Part shown: positions 61,139-64,000 of the stretch, one piece after another
How the letters are laid out: the number at the start of each line of letters is the position of its first letter
How positions within the stretch are numbered: the first letter of the stretch is position 1
Source: Mycobacterium sp. Aquia_213
Lineage (GTDB): Bacteria > Actinomycetota > Actinomycetes > Mycobacteriales > Mycobacteriaceae
DNA length: 64,000 nt
Reading direction: 5' to 3'
Assembly (NCBI RefSeq): GCF_026625985.1
Contig: NZ_CP113116.1
Span: forward strand, 3,720,001-3,784,000
Notes under the pieces: generated by a model
The model's input: only the letters and a program-made list of their open reading frames with translations
Databases searched by the model: none
What the model was told of the DNA's origin: nothing
Position numbers and translations under genes: made by a program

Positions 61139-62545
61139 ATGCAGGAATACGACATGATCGTGATCGGCTCGGGGCCCGGCGGACAGAAGGCCGCCATCGC
61201 CTCGGCCAAGCTGGGCAAGTCGGTGGCGATCGTCGAACGCGGCCAGATGCTGGGCGGCGTGTGCGTGCAAACCGGCACCATCCCGTCAAAGACGTTGCGC
61301 GAGGCGGTGCTCTACCTCACCGGGATGAGCCAGCGCGAACTCTACGGCGCGAGCTACCGCGTGAAGGAGAAGATCACCCCGGCCGACCTGCTGGCCCGCA
61401 CCCAGCACGTGATCGGCAAGGAAGTGGACGTGATCCGCAACCAGCTGATGCGCAACCGGATCGACCTGCTGATCGGACACGGGCGATTCGTCGACCCGCA
61501 CACCGTCGAGATCGAAGACCCCACCCGACGCGAAAAGCTAACCATCAGTGGCAAATACATCGTGATCGCCACCGGCACCCGGCCGGCGCGGCCGTCCGGC
61601 GTCGAGTTCGACGAACACCGGGTGCTCGACTCCGACGGAATCCTCGACCTCAAGTCGCTGCCCACCTCGATGGTGGTGGTCGGCGCCGGCGTGATCGGCA
61701 TCGAATACGCGTCGATGTTCGCCGCACTGGGCACCAAGGTCACCGTCGTCGAAAAGCGCAGCGACATGCTGGACTTCTGCGACCCCGAGGTCATCGAGGC
61801 GCTGAAGTTCCACCTGCGCGACCTGGCGGTGACGTTCCGCTTCGGTGAGGAGGTGACCGCGGTCGACGTCGGCACGGCCGGCACCATCACCACCCTGGCC
61901 AGCGGCAAGCAGATTCCCGCCGAGACGGTGATGTATTCCGCTGGGCGCCAAGGGCAGACGGACCACCTCGATCTGCACAACGCCGAGCTGGAGGCCGACA
62001 ACCGCGGCCGGATCTTCGTCGACGATAACTTTGCGACCAAGGTGCCCCACATCTACGCCGTCGGCGATGTCATCGGCTTCCCGGCATTGGCCGCCACCTC
62101 GATGGAACAAGGCCGGCTGGCCGCCTACCACGCGTTCGGCGAAGCGTGCGAAGGCATTACCGACCTGCAGCCGATCGGCATCTACTCCATTCCCGAGGTC
62201 TCCTACGTCGGCGCCACCGAGGTGGAACTGACCAAGGACGCGATCCCGTATGAGGTCGGGATGGCCCGCTACCGGGAGCTGGCCCGCGGCCAGATCGCCG
62301 GCGACTCCTACGGCATGCTCAAACTGCTGGTGTCCACCGACGACCTCAAGCTGCTCGGGGTGCACATCTTCGGCACCAGCGCGACCGAGATGGTGCACAT
62401 CGGACAGGCCGTGATGGGGTGCGGCGGCACCGTCGAGTATCTGGTCGACGCGGTGTTCAACTACCCGACCTTCTCCGAGGCCTACAAGGTGGCCGCGCTC
62501 GACGTGATGAACAAGGTGCGCGCGCTCAACCAGTTCCGCCGCTGA
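61139..62545 (+). CDS. sthA: SthA, soluble pyridine nucleotide transhydrogenase
   Basis: The 468-residue flavoprotein transfers hydride between NADH and NADP. It has an FAD loop VIGSGPGGQKAAIASAKLG, an NAD loop VVVGAGVIGIEYASMFAALG, and a C-terminal FAD-binding YAVGDVIGFPALA. Only one cysteine is present in the former disulphide region (GGVCVQTGTIPSKT), as expected for SthA; the residue after the valine is Gln rather than the usual Asn. ATG 61139 is chosen; ATG 61130 is possible. It corresponds to Rv2713. Confidence 0.94.
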   Translation: MQEYDMIVIGSGPGGQKAAIASAKLGKSVAIVERGQMLGGVCVQTGTIPSKTLREAVLYLTGMSQRELYGASYRVKEKITPADLLARTQHVIGKEVDVIRNQLMRNRIDLLIGHGRFVDPHTVEIEDPTRREKLTISGKYIVIATGTRPARPSGVEFDEHRVLDSDGILDLKSLPTSMVVVGAGVIGIEYASMFAALGTKVTVVEKRSDMLDFCDPEVIEALKFHLRDLAVTFRFGEEVTAVDVGTAGTITTLASGKQIPAETVMYSAGRQGQTDHLDLHNAELEADNRGRIFVDDNFATKVPHIYAVGDVIGFPALAATSMEQGRLAAYHAFGEACEGITDLQPIGIYSIPEVSYVGATEVELTKDAIPYEVGMARYRELARGQIAGDSYGMLKLLVSTDDLKLLGVHIFGTSATEMVHIGQAVMGCGGTVEYLVDAVFNYPTFSEAYKVAALDVMNKVRALNQFRR

Positions 62546-62549
62546 CGAT

Positions 62550-63371
62550 CTAGCAGGTGTCGTCCAGGTCGACCGGTATCGGATCGCCCGGACCGCCGGC
62601 TTCGGCGCGGGCCAGTAGCGCAACGATGTGGTCGTCGAACGGCGCGGAGTAGGACACGTTCTCGGCGCATCCCCCGCGTTCGAGTCCGCCGATCAGCCCG
62701 ACGACGGTGGTGCCGCTGACCCACGGTGCGCCGCTGGTGCCGCCGACCAGCCCCTGACAGACCAATGAGGGAAAGCCGCCGTCGGTGACCGCGGTGCTGC
62801 CCTGACAGCCGATCGGCGAGCCGCCCACACCGGTCGGATAGCCCACCACTGTGACGTGGCTACTGGGCGGCGGGGCCATGCCCAGGGTCAGCGCCAAACC
62901 GGCCCGCGACTCCACCGAACCACCGTGGTCGCTGTTGACCCGCGCGATCGCGTAGTCGGCGTGCGGATCTTTGCTCGCGACCCAGCGTGGATCCAGGTAG
63001 ACGTTGTCGGCCGTCCAGAGATCGGGTGGCACGCCGTCGCCGGACAATCCGGGCACGAAGGTGATCTGGGCAGCTCCGGCCAGGCAGTGCGCGGCGGTCA
63101 GCACCAGGTTGCCGGCCGCGGAATGCAGCACCGAGCCCGTGCACACGTGCTGGGCGCTGCCATCCAGGAAGATTGCCCCCACCCGCCGGTCCGGATCCAC
63201 CGGGCCCGCAACCGCGCCCGGTTCGGGCTGGCTGAGGCGCTGGACGGTCTTGCTCGTTTTCGGCGCCTGCGTACTGGTGGGCAGCGACATGTGCAGCACC
63301 GGTCGCCCGCACGACGCCAGTAACGTCGCCAGGCCGACCAGTGGGCATAGCAGCAACATCCGGACGCGCAT
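62550..63371 (-). CDS. Secreted trypsin-like serine protease lipoprotein
   Basis: The 273-residue precursor has a signal peptide with lipobox LASC (Cys21) and a chymotrypsin-fold domain. The catalytic triad is visible as TAAHC (His95), DYAIA (Asp139) and GTSGAP (Ser213), with extra cysteines likely in disulphides. It would cleave proteins outside the membrane. It is convergent with sthA, 4 bases apart. M. tuberculosis does not have it between sthA and Rv2714, so it is a lineage insertion. Confidence 0.88.
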   Translation of the reverse strand: MRVRMLLLCPLVGLATLLASCGRPVLHMSLPTSTQAPKTSKTVQRLSQPEPGAVAGPVDPDRRVGAIFLDGSAQHVCTGSVLHSAAGNLVLTAAHCLAGAAQITFVPGLSGDGVPPDLWTADNVYLDPRWVASKDPHADYAIARVNSDHGGSVESRAGLALTLGMAPPPSSHVTVVGYPTGVGGSPIGCQGSTAVTDGGFPSLVCQGLVGGTSGAPWVSGTTVVGLIGGLERGGCAENVSYSAPFDDHIVALLARAEAGGPGDPIPVDLDDTC

Positions 63372-63580
63372 CGCGTCCCATCATGCCCGACCAGGCCGGT
63401 GGAAGCTGAATTCGACGCCTCGCGCTGCGACACCTAGATTTGCTGGCAGATGCGGTACCGCCGGAAGTGTTCCATCCGGATTACGTTCGAGCGTCATCCC
63501 GTTTCAAGTACTGGTGCCTGTTGATTCGGGGGACACTGGTTAGGGCACCCTGGAGAAACCCCCGAGAGGAGGCAAACCCG

Positions 63581-64000
63581 ATGTCTAACGAGCACAGCGA
63601 CGACGATCTGTATTACCAGCCGGGCCAACCCGGTATGTACGAGCTGGAGTTCCCGGCTCCCCAGTTGGTGACATCGGACGGCCGCGGCCCGGTGCTGGTG
63701 CACGCTTTGGAGGGCTTCTCCGACGCCGGCCACGCGATACGGCTGGCCGCTACCCACCTGAAAGCCGCCCTGGACACCGAGCTGGTCGCGTCGTTCGCGA
63801 TCGACGAGCTGCTGGACTACCGCTCGCGCCGGCCGCTGATGACCTTCAAGACCGACCACTTCACCAGCTACGACGACCCGGAGCTGAGCCTGTACGCACT
63901 GCGCGACAGCGTCGGCACCCCGTTTCTGTTGCTGGCCGGGATGGAGCCGGATCTCAAGTGGGAGCGCTTCATCACCGCGGTGCGTCTGCTGGCCGAGCGG
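63581..64000 (+). CDS. PAC2-family protein, Rv2714-like (partial, runs off the window)
   Basis: The first 140 residues are inside the window, starting MSNEHSDDDLYYQPGQPGMY with AGAGGAGG upstream of the ATG. They match the PAC2 fold, with VLVHALEGFSDAGHAIRLAA and the conserved RRPLMTFKTDHFTSYDDPEL. PAC2 proteins assist proteasome assembly in eukaryotes and archaea; the actinobacterial members are structurally related but uncharacterised. The 3' end is missing. Confidence 0.85.
   Translation, partial: MSNEHSDDDLYYQPGQPGMYELEFPAPQLVTSDGRGPVLVHALEGFSDAGHAIRLAATHLKAALDTELVASFAIDELLDYRSRRPLMTFKTDHFTSYDDPELSLYALRDSVGTPFLLLAGMEPDLKWERFITAVRLLAER

Overview
The window is mycobacterial chromosome. From about 23.0 kb to the right end, gene order follows the Mycobacterium tuberculosis Rv2668-Rv2714 segment closely: aftC, msrB, the hemE-hemY-hemQ block, echA15, dxs, ceoB/ceoC, dut, cei, suhB, ppgK, sigA, sigB, ideR and sthA. 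It also carries families typical of mycobacteria (DUF732, EspC-like WXG, LpqN-like lipoproteins, a PknD-type kinase, CmtR) and uses many GTG and TTG starts with GC-rich third codon positions. The species cannot be fixed from sequence alone. Locus comparisons with M. tuberculosis are from memory of that genome, not from an alignment. No rRNA, tRNA, CRISPR array or complete insertion sequence was seen.

1-6.7 kb is an accessory, partly decaying island. It holds unknown proteins, an orphan HicB-like antitoxin, a winged-helix gene broken by one frameshift, a DUF2511-type lipoprotein gene broken by two frameshifts, two small divergent ORFs around a perfect 31-bp palindrome, a PASTA lipoprotein, and a 5'-truncated cytochrome P450. 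Its one large intact gene is a fused ABC-type ATPase plus DUF4435/TOPRIM protein (3771-5717). This resembles a single-chain PARIS-type phage defence protein and is the best candidate for an unusual system here.

6.7-9.4 kb is a minus-strand operon: EspC-like WXG protein, DUF1023 alpha/beta hydrolase, lipoprotein. 9.4-10.7 kb is mostly gene-free, with one small cysteine-rich membrane peptide, several hairpins and a set of AAGATC motifs phased every 21-22 bp.

10.7-22.9 kb is lineage-specific. It contains a VOC protein, a GtrA protein, a PknD-like kinase with a six-bladed NHL sensor and altered catalytic motifs, an envelope-glycan group (polysaccharide deacetylase, GT4, GAP-family protein, GT1), a cmtR-CDF metal-resistance pair, a lipoprotein, a CtaG-like protein and three DUF732 secreted proteins.

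23.0-64.0 kb is the conserved core: envelope biogenesis (aftC, dxs, cei, ppgK), coproporphyrin-dependent heme synthesis (hemE, hemY, hemQ), Trk potassium uptake (ceoB/ceoC beside an APC permease), nucleotide and RNA metabolism (dut, RNase D, a TrmA-like methyltransferase), and the sigA/sigB/ideR regulatory hub. Compared with M. tuberculosis, a proton antiporter replaces the Rv2683-Rv2688c interval, and an amidohydrolase, a DUF4436 protein and a trypsin-like protease are inserted. Many neighbours overlap by 1-4 bases (ATGA, GTGA, TTGA), pointing to translational coupling.
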